Shown: positions 22,301-29,200 of the stretch, one piece after another
Position numbering within the stretch: the first letter of the stretch is position 1
Layout: each line of letters opens with the position of its first letter
NCBI RefSeq assembly: GCF_004136315.1
Contig: NZ_CP029562.1
Location: forward strand, 1,922,001 to 1,986,000
Length of the DNA stretch: 64,000 nt
Direction of reading: 5' to 3'
From: Mesorhizobium sp. Pch-S
Lineage (GTDB): Bacteria > Pseudomonadota > Alphaproteobacteria > Rhizobiales > Rhizobiaceae
Program-made: the position numbers and the translations under genes
Notes under the pieces: generated by a model
Databases searched by the model: none
What the model was told of the DNA's origin: nothing
Seen by the model: the letters and a program-made list of their open reading frames with translations, nothing else

Positions 22301-23183
22301 TGTTTGTCCCGGACGGCGTCGTGTAGTCGGTGCCGAGCGTCGCAGTACCACCGGTGACCTGGATCTGTACGGATGTCGGCGCGTTCAGCAGGCCAGCCAC
22401 GCGCAGCGCCGGCAGGTTGGCGGTGGCGATGCTTTCCAGGCCCGAACTGTTGCCTGGGACGAATTCCAGATAGGGCGTCAGCGTTATCTGGATGTTGTCG
22501 AGAAAATTGCCGGCAGTCGTGCCGCCGATGGCCTCGAAACCCAGCGTCTGCACGCCGGAGGGGCCGGCGAAAGTGTAGTTGCCGGTCCGATTTGCCCAGG
22601 TGGACCCCGAAACAGTCGATCTCACGATCTGCGTTCGCGTGCCATTGGCTGTCGGAGCGATGTTGAAGTCGGCAACTTCGTTACCGCCCGAGCGCGAACG
22701 GTGGCTGAAACGGTAAGCGAACTGCTCGCCCGCGACGAGACAGACGGTCTGGTAGAGGCGCGAGGCACGCTCGGCGTTCAGCTCGGCGAACTGGCTGCCC
22801 TCGGCTGCCGTCACGCCGTTGAACGGCGCGCGCCACAGTTCGATCAAGGCACCGGAGGCTGCCGAGGGCGAGGTACAGTTGCCGCTGCCCTGTACGCTCG
22901 GATGCGTTGTCGACCAGCCGGGGACCGTGCCATCCGTGACCTGGACATAACATCCGTTCGCTGCATTGGAAGGCGTGAGAACGGGCTGTTCGAACCCCTG
23001 ATTGATGAAGCTGCGCTGCACCTGCGCCTGCGCGGGCACAGCGAACATCAGGATGGCGATCAGCGCGAGAAGGCAGGAGATGGCTCCGGAAACCGAATGT
23101 CTTCCGCAGAAACTCTCTGGAGACGTCCCGCGGGCGACCTCGTCCAGTCCTGAGAGTTCGATCTTTTCGCGCCGAAATTCCAA
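13344..23183 (-). CDS. Giant secreted DUF11/TIGR01451-repeat protein (3279 aa)
   Basis: Exported surface or periplasmic protein. A long N-terminus precedes a signal peptide (LLALIAILMFAVPAQAQ). Residues ~55-240 form a carbohydrate-binding-like beta domain (FELRAPFNGV-type region, EGSQFAELNAERASRLYQT). A Calx-beta-like segment follows (TPSGTNTFTVTIPAGNYDG). From ~360 to ~2950 there are about 20 tandem beta-sandwich repeats of 115-125 aa with the DUF11 core YTITVxNTGNVxLxxV and, in many, a Ca-loop-like DTNGNGRLDVGETWTYT. The C-terminus holds an SdrD_B-like domain (IGKVFDDKNGNGYQDEGEPG) and a final LAREQSVLRLSYIEPGADEQ region resembling an OmpA-type peptidoglycan-binding tail. It overlaps the barrel gene by four bases (ATGA), so the two are probably assembled together. 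Function unknown; adhesion or envelope scaffolding is likely. Confidence 0.85.
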   Translation of the reverse strand: MEFRREKIELSGLDEVARGTSPESFCGRHSVSGAISCLLALIAILMFAVPAQAQVQRSFINQGFEQPVLTPSNAANGCYVQVTDGTVPGWSTTHPSVQGSGNCTSPSAASGALIELWRAPFNGVTAAEGSQFAELNAERASRLYQTVCLVAGEQFAYRFSHRSRSGGNEVADFNIAPTANGTRTQIVRSTVSGSTWANRTGNYTFAGPSGVQTLGFEAIGGTTAGNFLDNIQITLTPYLEFVPGNSSGLESIATANLPALRVAGLLNAPTSVQIQVTGGTATLGTDYTTPSGTNTFTVTIPAGNYDGTQPIATGMAIINDTLIEPDETIQLTITPNPASYTIASTQSCGATASATGTYTIIDDDARITVQKTLAGSRVAASDQFALSIAGTNGPVNVNTTGAGTTVNGQAQLSNIAVNTNYTISEAMAAGSASPQSSYAPTLTCSNAKTGSTTVLPGGAVRTGTIRPTAGDDITCVFNNAPRNPAITIAKSAGAISDTNGSGAQDAGDQVPYTFTVTNSGNTTLTNVRINDAKLDSAAVCSPTTLAPGAVATCTGTHTLTQAEVTAGQVVNTATATGSPPEGGSDVTSPPATATVPITQAPKLTITKSAGPIVDANGSGRQDAGDKITYTFTVRNTGNVPLTGVNVDDARVGVTDLAVSPATLAPGATGTATVTYTLIQSDIDSGTVNNSATASGRPPSGGEVTSPPSTTTTPITGASSIVLTKTASAINDLDGNGPDEGDTISYTFTVRNTGTVTLNPVTVNDPMLGGAITCPVAPLAAGASASCGAAVTYTLTQADINAGQVVNTATATGTPPSGPAVTNSSSTTTPIAQTRQLTVTKTASLADTVVVNGTADAGEVITYGVSVKNTGNVTVTALTVTDSLDGAPATTLSCSPQTLAPGATATCTSYTHTVTQAEIDQQAALRNVVTAAGNTSAGRVTGTDTKTVPPTRRSPGVSITKTVDRNTISAPGTLNYTIVVRNTGNTTLTGVNVTDTLPNGDPANLPSPNESVATNGVLDVGESWTYTLAYPVDQATIDNPANTTLTNRASVTTTQTPTPATSRADTQIVRNAAFTTRKTVDKATISAPGTLTYTIVLTNTGNVSLTGVTPTDTLPNGDQAVLPAPTESISANNVLNVGETWTYVFTYAVDQAAIEAGGTLVNTVQVTTTQTPSPQDSATTTISQFHSLAVEKKVDKASVNAPGLLNYTITVKNTGNVALSNVTPVDTLPNGTTVTLANPTGDVNGDGKLDVGETWTYTTTYSVTQAEIEAGTSRVNSVSVTSAETPTPKTADATTTISQAPSMTVAKTVDTTAISAPATLSYTITVRNTGNVSLGNVTPVDTLPNGTTVTLANPVGDSNNNGRLDIGETWTYTTTYAVDQAQINAGTDRVNAVTVTASPPTGPALSGSSSATTTITTTPKLTIAKRVDQTSISAPGTLTYTIEVRNTGNVSLTNVSVTDTLAPGARPINVGSPVESISNNGVLDVGETWTYTATFAASQADIDAGTSLVNTASVTSTQTPTPVDASATTTISQTASMQVEKVVDLHSIAAPGTLTYTITVQNTGNVSLSSVNPVDTLPNGTTVTLANPGGDTNGNGRLDVGETWTYTTTYAVDQAQINAGTDRVNSVTVTADPPSGGAVSKTDTATTTIATAPRLTVDKRVDKAAISAPGTLTYTIEVHNAGNVSLTGVSVTDTLAPGARPINPGLPVESVSNNGVLDVGETWTYTATFAVGQADIDAGTSLVNTASVTSTQTPTPVDASATTTISQSGSMQVVKTVNPTAITGPTTLNYTITVKNTGNVSLSNVNPVDTLPDGTTITLANPGGDTNGNNRLDVGETWTYTTTYAVDQAQINAGTDRVNAVTVTADPPSGPALSGSSSATTTITTTPKLTVAKRVDQTSISAPGTLTYTIEVRNAGNVSLTGVSVTDTLAPGARPINPGAPVESLSGNGVLDVGETWTYTATFDVLQADIEAGTSLVNTASVTSTQTPAPVDASATTTISQAPAMLVKKAVDRQSISAPGTLAYTITVENTGNVSLSSVNPVDTLPNGTTVTLASPSGDTNGNNSLDVGETWTYSTTYAVDQAQIDAGTDRVNAVTVTANPPSGPALSGSSSATTTITTTPKLTVAKRVDKTSISAPGTLTYTIDVHNTGNVSLTGVSVTDTLAPGARPINVGSPVESLSSNGVLDVGETWTYTATFAASQADVEAGTSLVNTASVTSTQTPTPVDASATTTISQAPAMQVKKEVDRQTVTGPATLTYTITVENTGNVSLSNVNPVDTLPNGTTVTLANPSGDTNGNGKLDIDEIWTYTTTYAVDQAQINAGTDRVNAVTVTANPPSGAPVSKTDTATTTISRTPGLTLVKSATSGNGYTAVGNVVTYSYLVTNSGNTTITSPISVADDKIAAPNTVSCPALPAGGLDPDRTLTCTASYTITQADLNAGKVTNIATATDGTTTSPPSTVTVTAVQTPALTLVKNVTAGDPYAAVNDVVTYSYVVTNSGNVTITEPITVDDNKITPVACPALPAGGLEPTRTLTCTASYTVTQADLNAGSVTNTATATDGAVTSSPASRTVNATQRPTLTLVKTATVQDTNGNGRTDVGDTIVYAFRVENTGNVVLRNVKVTDTLVDIVLTGGPIATLQPAAVDTTTFTATYLIKQADLDNGSVVNQATASGAPPAGGTVDSPPSAVTTPLVSAASLTFKKTAGRIVDANGNGRTDPGDTVTYDFLVTNTGTVTLTNLKIDDARIGVAGLAVTPATLAPNAAGTAAATYALTQADIDSGRIVNQAMATGTPPSGPPVTATSDDPTLPGDNDPTVVSIDNKPALVLKKTADALRDDNGDGVVGGEGDKITYRYEVTNTGSATLRDVAPLDAGPTFNGKPAANKLSAFSPASVAVLTPGAVATFSATYVLGTADVDSAAGIADGVKNTATGEAYANGDSTSGTRIVSPASTALVALPTGKPGTLTLVKQAGIRQIRIGEKAPFVISATNNEARNVGPVTIVDTIPVGFRFVIGSASIDGTAVTPEVAGRQVIFRNINFGPNAKVQIRLQMLALNTAGPGRHTNRALATDERGTPLSDEASAWVEIVAEPVFDCGDIIGKVFDDKNGNGYQDEGEPGLPGVRVVTVRGLLITTDQYGRFHVACADLPDKRIGSNFIMKLDERTLPSGYRLTTENPRVVRLTAGKMTKLNFGARIGRVVRLDLKDEAFQRGSTALDPKWQKGLDQLIAVLAREQSVLRLSYIEPGADEQLARSRVQQLEKEISQRWSAVDGRYRLEIETRIETGR
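16140..19300. repeat. Tandem DNA repeat, about 702 bp period, inside the DUF11 gene
   Basis: Pairs of alternating ~117-residue repeats (a LTIAKRVDQTSISAPGTLTY type and a MQVxKxVDxxxISAPGTLTY type) recur as two-domain units. The DNA phrase CTGATGGTCGTGGTCGC recurs near 16485, 17188 and 17889, with a one-base variant near 18590, all spaced about 702 bp. The copies are similar but not identical. Confidence 0.75.
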
Positions 23184-23772
23184 ATACTTCCCCCGACTTC
23201 GAACATTAGAAATTGCGAATAGAATACCCCTCCCGCACGGAAACCCGTGCAGGACAAACTCGATTCATCACTAATATAACGAAACTCTAATATTGAATAA
23301 TTTGACTATTCAACAAAACTAATAACAGACTCAACACATCCAATAACTGGACGTTTGTATAAAACGCAGACTATTTTACAATGTAGTCTCGCCGAACTTT
23401 TAACCGAAGACGGCCCGCCTGTTGCATTCCAGCAACAACAGGTTGCATTACAAGGCGCAACAACCCGACCTCTGGTGGTAAAACGCCGGAAGGAATGCCG
23501 GCGCCGGTCGAGGCGACGCCCCGCGGCCCCGGTTTTCACCCCAATTCGATATGGTGTCGGCGCAGTTTCGCGCGCCGGTCGGCCGTTCGATCTTCCGGGA
23601 TTCGTTTTTCCGGGAATGTATGCGAGCACAAGGCACAACCGCTGCTTCGCACGGCCGGCACAATCGGCCCGAAGCCGCGCAAAAGGGGATTATTTGCCTT
23701 TTGAATTAATGTTTCAGCTTTCGGAACTTCCGTTTCTCGGCTAGGCAAGTGGTGGGCAGCAAGGGGACAATC
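23184..23772. promoter_or_regulatory. AT-rich intergenic region between the giant DUF11 gene and mucR-like gene
   Basis: 589 bases without a convincing gene. The left part (23200-23400) is strongly AT-rich for this genome, with runs such as CTAATATTGAATAATTTGAC. That is the kind of DNA bound by MucR/H-NS-like proteins and could carry the promoter of the giant surface protein. The right part carries a TTTTGAATTAATG segment close to the regulator start. Short ORFs here show no protein-like composition. Confidence 0.5.
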
Positions 23773-24213
23773 ATGGCCGAAGACAACAAGGTTTCCAACG
23801 ACCTGGTGACCGAACTTACCGCAGCGATCGTGGGTGCGTATGTCACCAAGAATCCGGTTCCGGTATCCGATCTGCCTGGCGTCATCGCCAGCGTGGCAGA
23901 CAGCATCGGCAGGCTGGGACAAACCCAGGCCGAGGTCGTGCCGGAACCTCAGAAGCCGGCAATCTCGATCCGGAAATCGCTCACCCACGATTACCTGATC
24001 AGCCTCGAAGACGGCCAGCAGTATCGCACCCTGAAGCGCCATCTGGGCAAGCTCGGCCTCACCCCGGAGGAATACCGCGCGAAATGGGGGCTTCCCGTCG
24101 ACTATCCGATGGTGGCGCCGGCCTATGCCGCCAAGCGCTCGGAACTGGCCAAGAAACTCGGTCTCGGCAGGAAGCCCGGAACCAAGCGCGGGCGGGGCAA
24201 GGCCAAGGGCTGA
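23773..24213 (+). CDS. MucR/Ros family transcriptional regulator lacking zinc ligands
   Basis: 146-aa DNA-binding protein. The N-terminus (LVTELTAAIVGAYVTKNPVP, SDLPGVIASV) is the oligomerisation region of MucR proteins. The C-terminal Ros-type finger reads LISLEDGQQYRTLKRHLGKL then TPEEYRAKWGLP, ending in a basic tail. In Ros the zinc is held by Cys-Cys-His-His. Here the first Cys is Ser77, the second is Asp80, the first His is kept (His90), and the last His position is Gly. So zinc binding is probably lost; zinc-free members with retained DNA binding are known from Mesorhizobium. The start at 23773 has AAGGGG upstream. MucR proteins govern exopolysaccharide, motility and surface genes, fitting its place between two giant surface-protein genes. 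Confidence 0.9.
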   Translation: MAEDNKVSNDLVTELTAAIVGAYVTKNPVPVSDLPGVIASVADSIGRLGQTQAEVVPEPQKPAISIRKSLTHDYLISLEDGQQYRTLKRHLGKLGLTPEEYRAKWGLPVDYPMVAPAYAAKRSELAKKLGLGRKPGTKRGRGKAKG

Positions 24214-24306
24214 ACCGCACGCTCTGCCGCCAGGCGCCGCGAAAGCACGGCGCTCCGCCGGTCTTGCGGGGATCTCCGGCAAAAGCTCGGGTGGCGGAAC
24301 TGGAGA

Positions 24307-25530
24307 TCAGAACCCCGTCACCGAATTCGCGATCTTCTTCGCTACGCCTCTGTCGATGCGATAGAAGGACATCGAGCGTTCGCTGGCACCGTCCGAGCGG
24401 AAATGGAACACGCCGGCGGAGCCGCGGAAGCCGTTCCTGTTTTCGAGGATCTGCGGTGTGAAGCCTTTGGGGCCCATGGCGCCAGCTATGCCGGCTGTCA
24501 GCGCCACGCTGTCATAGGCATAGATCGCGTTGATATCCGGAGCATAGCCGTATGTCGCCTTGAAGCGATCGGCGATCGGGCCGGCCTCGCTCTTGTCCAG
24601 GGCCGCCACGTAGCTTCCTTGAAACAGCGGGTCGGCGAGCGGCTGCTCGAGCCAGCGCGCGGTGCCGATGACCGCTACCTTGTCGGCGGAAACCCCGCGG
24701 GCCTTCAGTGCCCGCAGGATGGGCAACGGACTGGCATCGCCGATGGCGATGACCACACCTTCCGGTGTGGACACGGTCGCCAGCATATCGGCGGCCGCCT
24801 TCTCGGCCTCGGCAACCGGATCGAAAGGCATGGTCAGCGCGATCGACGCCCCGGTGATGCTCAATCCGTTCGCCACCCGCTTTTCGATGGCGCCTGCGAT
24901 CGGACTTCTGGCTACGAACAGGACGAATTTGCGCTTGCCTTTCTGGGCGATGGCCGCGGCGCCGGCGGCAGCACTGTCCGCTTCATTCAGGGCCATGGCA
25001 TAGAGGCGCGGCGCACCGGGAAAATTCTCCGCCAGCACAAGCACCGGCGGTCGTGTCGGCCCGGAAATCGACGTCAGCCGCTGGGCCGCATCGAGTTCGG
25101 CCGGGCCGATGATGACCCTGGCGCCGGACGTCATCGCCTTGACGACGAGGTCCTTGGCGACAGCGCTGTCGCCACGCGTGTCCTGGACGGACAAGGTGAT
25201 GGTCTGGTTGCCGAGATCCGCCATGGCGAGCTTGGCCGCATCGAACATCCTGCGGCCCTTTTCGCCCATGCCACCGGAAGCCGAAAGCGGCAGCAGCATG
25301 AACACCTTGGTTTCGCCGCTGCCAAAAGTCTGGGCCGACGGCACGGGACCGGCCGATGGCGCCGGTGTCGCTGCGCCTTTCGCCTCTGGCGCCGCCGCAC
25401 TGCCGCCCGGATCGAGAACATCGCCGGCAGTCTTGGACTGGCATGCCGCCAGCGCCAGCACGGGCAGCGCGGCCAGGAGCACGCGGCGACTTATGCCGAA
25501 TGGACCGAAGTGCCCGTCACCAGACTGCAT
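24307..25530 (-). CDS. Penicillin-binding protein activator / LpoA-like lipoprotein
   Basis: 407-aa predicted outer- or inner-membrane lipoprotein. The chosen start (ATG 25530, with GGAG upstream) gives a signal peptide ending in the lipobox LAAC. Further in-frame ATGs lie upstream to 25665. After a Pro/Ala-rich linker comes a type 1 periplasmic-binding fold: KVFMLLPLSASGGMGEKGRRMFDAAKLAM, GARVIIGPAELDAAQRLTSI, NAIYAYDSVALTAGI. This matches the Leu/Ile/Val-binding-like family annotated as penicillin-binding protein activator in alphaproteobacteria. Cell-wall function is inferred from family only. Confidence 0.85.
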   Translation of the reverse strand: MQSGDGHFGPFGISRRVLLAALPVLALAACQSKTAGDVLDPGGSAAAPEAKGAATPAPSAGPVPSAQTFGSGETKVFMLLPLSASGGMGEKGRRMFDAAKLAMADLGNQTITLSVQDTRGDSAVAKDLVVKAMTSGARVIIGPAELDAAQRLTSISGPTRPPVLVLAENFPGAPRLYAMALNEADSAAAGAAAIAQKGKRKFVLFVARSPIAGAIEKRVANGLSITGASIALTMPFDPVAEAEKAAADMLATVSTPEGVVIAIGDASPLPILRALKARGVSADKVAVIGTARWLEQPLADPLFQGSYVAALDKSEAGPIADRFKATYGYAPDINAIYAYDSVALTAGIAGAMGPKGFTPQILENRNGFRGSAGVFHFRSDGASERSMSFYRIDRGVAKKIANSVTGF

Positions 25531-25717
25531 TAAGGGTTCGCTCCAGGGTGCCGGCATCATGCCTCGCATTGTGTCGGGGCCAGGGAAAGCAGCCATTTGA
25601 GCATGCGCAGCGTCTTCCCCCATCTCGACCGGAGGAATTTCCCCGACGGGCAGCCGGGACAGCAACGCAAGAGGTTCCTACCGGGCAAGACAACCGGAAC
25701 CGGCAGCCATCATTGCT

Positions 25718-26080
25718 CTAGTGCATGTATTCGAGCATGCGATCGTGGAAACACTCGCATTTGTTGAGGGTGTCCTCGTCGCGATAGTTGGTCTTGAGAT
25801 AGCCATAGGCCATGCCGCAGGCGACCTTGGCTTCGGAAGCCCAGACGAACACCGGACGCGAGGAATGAACCCATTGCTCGCTCTTGGCCGCTGCAACCGC
25901 TTCGTCCATCAGCCGCACGACTTCTGTCTTCAGCGTGCTCATGTTCTCCTCCAGGATCAGGTTGGAGGTGCCCACGGTGCGGCAATACTCACCCGTCGGC
26001 GCGCCGATGATGTCGGCGGCCTGCGCGCCCGTGACGCCAAGCGACAGCAGCAAAGCCAGACCGAAAGAAGAATGCTTCAT
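25718..26080 (-). CDS. Small exported hypothetical protein, 120 aa
   Basis: A clear signal peptide (MKHSSFGLALLLSLGVTGAQA) is followed by a ~98-residue mature domain with four cysteines (YCRTV, KVACGM, KCECF), which could form disulfides in the periplasm. A GGGGGAG Shine-Dalgarno stands just before the ATG at 26080. I do not recognise a named family. It lies between the adhesin stop and the lipoprotein gene, on the same strand as both, with more than 150 bases on either side. Confidence 0.75.
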   Translation of the reverse strand: MKHSSFGLALLLSLGVTGAQAADIIGAPTGEYCRTVGTSNLILEENMSTLKTEVVRLMDEAVAAAKSEQWVHSSRPVFVWASEAKVACGMAYGYLKTNYRDEDTLNKCECFHDRMLEYMH

Positions 26081-26170
26081 GATCTCCCCCTCGTTGAAAA
26101 AACATGCCGCGGCGGGATGGATCCTTCCCGTTGTGCGGATGCAATCAAACCCAATTCAACCTTACCATGT

Positions 26171-26206
26171 CGCCATGCCGGCGAGCCAGCGCCCGGCGGC
26201 ATGGCG
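26171..26206. terminator. Hairpin downstream of the adhesin gene
   Basis: Perfect 10-bp inverted repeat CGCCATGCCG / CGGCATGGCG with a 16-base loop, about 45-80 bases after the adhesin stop. No T-run follows on either strand, so it may be a factor-dependent terminator or an mRNA-stabilising hairpin. Confidence 0.4.
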
Positions 26207-26249
26207 GATAGTCGAGTAGACAACGGCGTCGCGCTCCTTCTTGCGCCCA

Positions 26250-29200
26250 TCAGGTCGCCGTGCCCGTCTTGTCGTGATTGTCCTCGCTGTAGAGGATGTT
26301 CACTGTTGTCAGACCCGGATTGAGCGTCGCAACCGTCACGTAATTGTTGCCGCCGCCATCGACGTCGACCTTCAGGGCGCCGCTTGCATTGTCGTAGTCG
26401 ACATAGCCGGCGGTGCCGACATTGGTGCCCAGCGCGACATTCAACAGTTCCGACAGGTCGACGACGTCGCCATCGGCATTGCTGTAGTCGTGGATGACGT
26501 CGACCATGCCGACTTCCGAAAGCGCCGACTGATCGATGACGAAGGTATCCTTGCCGCCTTCGCCATAGAGATGGTTCAGGCCGGCGCCGCCGTAGAGCAT
26601 GTCGTCACCGCCACCACCGTGCAGGGTATCGTTGCCGTCCAGGCCGTAGAGAACATTGGCATTGCCGTCGCCGGTGAGCAGGTCGTTGAAGTTCGACCCG
26701 ATCAGGTTCTCGATGCCGGTCAGCTTGTCGCCGCTGGCATCACCTGTCGAAGTCTGGGCCACGCCGACCAGCGTCAGGTCGACGGTGACGCCGGCTGCCG
26801 AATTCTGATAGCTGGCCGTATCGCCGAGCGTCGAATGCGCGCCACCGACGAGGACATCCGCGCCGGCTCCGCCGACGAGTGTGTCGTCGCCGCCGAGGCC
26901 GTTGAGCGTATCGACACCGAGACCCGCAACAAGGTTGTCGTGACCGGCCGTACCGTTGATGGTGGTGGTCGGAGGCGTGGTCGTCAAGGTGATGGAACCC
27001 GTCGACGTATCCCCGTCTGCGTCGGTAGCCTGAACATTGAACGACATGTTCAAGGGAGTGCCAGCGTCGAAGCGCAGGTAGCCGACGTTGGAAATCTGGA
27101 AATCGGCACCGGAGGCGTGACTGACTTCGATCCGGTTGTATCCATCCGCCGTATAGACGGAAATGATGTCGCCTGTAACCGACGGAACGATGTAGCCGCC
27201 GCCGGAAGCAGTCAAACTTGCCAAACTGAGCAGAACACCATTCTTGTAGATCTGGGTGATGGTGTCCTTGCTTGCAGCATCGTTGGTCAAGTCTGCATAG
27301 CTGTTCGCCGTATTGTCATTTGCATCGTAGGCGACCACCAGGACGCCCGACCCGCCGGTACCATCCACCGTGAATGAAAAACCGTTCGTGTTGTAGTGCG
27401 CTCCGTCGGTGTAACTGTTGTTCGCGCTCCCTGTCACCGTCACCGATTTTGCAAAATCGAACCTGAGTATATCGCCCGTTCCAACAACCGGCTGGTCGAC
27501 ACCAAAGGCTACGCTCGAGCCCGAGCTGCTGCCGTTGACGGCACCCTGCGTCCCATTCGAATGCGACGCGGAAATCAGGATGTCCTGATCGTTCGCCGAG
27601 GTGTCGTCCACCATCTTGTAGTCTCTCTTGCTCGTCGAGCTGAGATTCGAAGTGGTGATCGTTGTTCCCGAACCGTCGTCCAGAGCCCGGGAAAACTGGA
27701 CTGTGTAGACGTCACTCGGTTCGCTTTTGGCATTGGGAGACAGCTTGACCGTGAAGACCGTGGTCTCGTCCGTTCCGTTGCCGTCGAGATCGATCCTGGC
27801 CGTCAGCGTATCGGTTCCGAAGCCGTAGAGATGAACGGTCTTGCCCCCCGATGTGACGGCGCTTGCACCGCTCATCAATGTGGAGCCGTTGGTGCCGGAG
27901 AACACCGCGCTGCCGCCATCTGCGCCGATGCTCTCATAGAAGTTGAGCGCACCACTGCCGATCGCATTGGCCCCGTTCTCGATCGTCATGGCCTGCGCGG
28001 TGAAGTTCACCGGCGAGTCATCGTCGAAATTGATCGTCAGGGTACCGGTGCCGGTATCGCCGGCGCTGGTATCGGCATCGCTGTCGCTGACCTTGTATTG
28101 CAGCGCCAGCTGAAGGTCGCCGGCTTCCGCATTGTTGGCATTGGTGTGCAGAACCGCATTGATCAGGCTGACCTGGTAGGCGCCCGTCGACGGCGTGACA
28201 TCCACCGTGAACAGCACCTGGCCGACGCGGGCTGCGATCGTGCTCGAGCTGATCGTCGCCACCAGCCTGTTCAGCGTGCTGTCCCAGGAATAGGTGACCT
28301 GCTCCTGGCCGATCGTCACCGCCGGCGTGCCGGCAAGGTTGGCGAAGCTGTAGGAAAGCGCGCCGTCGCCGCCTGAACCGGTCAATGTGCCCGTTGCGAA
28401 GGCCGAGGCAGTGGTCGTGTCGTCACCGGTGCCACCGACAAGTCCGTGCAGCAGACCTTCGTCGTCGACGGACGCTGTAACCGAACCGCCTGTGGGCACG
28501 TTGTTGACGTTGGCGATGGTAATGACCTGGGCAGCCTCCGACGTGTCGCCGTCGCCATCGGTGATCCGGTAGGTGAAGGAACCCGACTGGTTCGAGGTGC
28601 TCGCATTGACCGCGGGATCGAAGGTCCAGGTGCCATCGGCCTTGAATGTATAGACACCGATGCCCGAGACCGAGAACGAATAGACCCCGCCGCCGAGCGA
28701 TGTCCCTGTCGTGATGGCAACGAAACCACTGCCCAGATTGACATGGGTGAGCGTTGCACCGTCAGCACCCTGCGTATCATTGGCGAGGAGACTGGTGCCG
28801 TTCGTCTGGCCGTCCGTCTCCAGAACATTCATCGCAGCACCGGCGCGTGCCGTCGGCACGTCGTCGATGATGTCGACCTCGATGGTGCCGGTGACCGTGT
28901 TGCCGTTGGCATCCGTCGCCGTGTAGGTGAACACGTCACGGTTCTGCTCGGTGTTGGTCGCATTGTCGGCATCCGGCGAGGTGTCGAAGCGCGACGTCAG
29001 CGTATAGGTGTAGGCACCCGTCGTCGGGTTCAGCGACAGCGTGCCGTAGCTGCCCGTGCCGCCACCCACACTGGTGATCGCATAGCTGACGATCGGCACC
29101 GCACTCGAAGCCGTGATCTGGCCGGTGGCGAAGATCTCGCTGTTCGAGGAAGCATCGCTGCCCGTCGAAAGACCGGCCTCGTTGACGATCGCATCATTGT

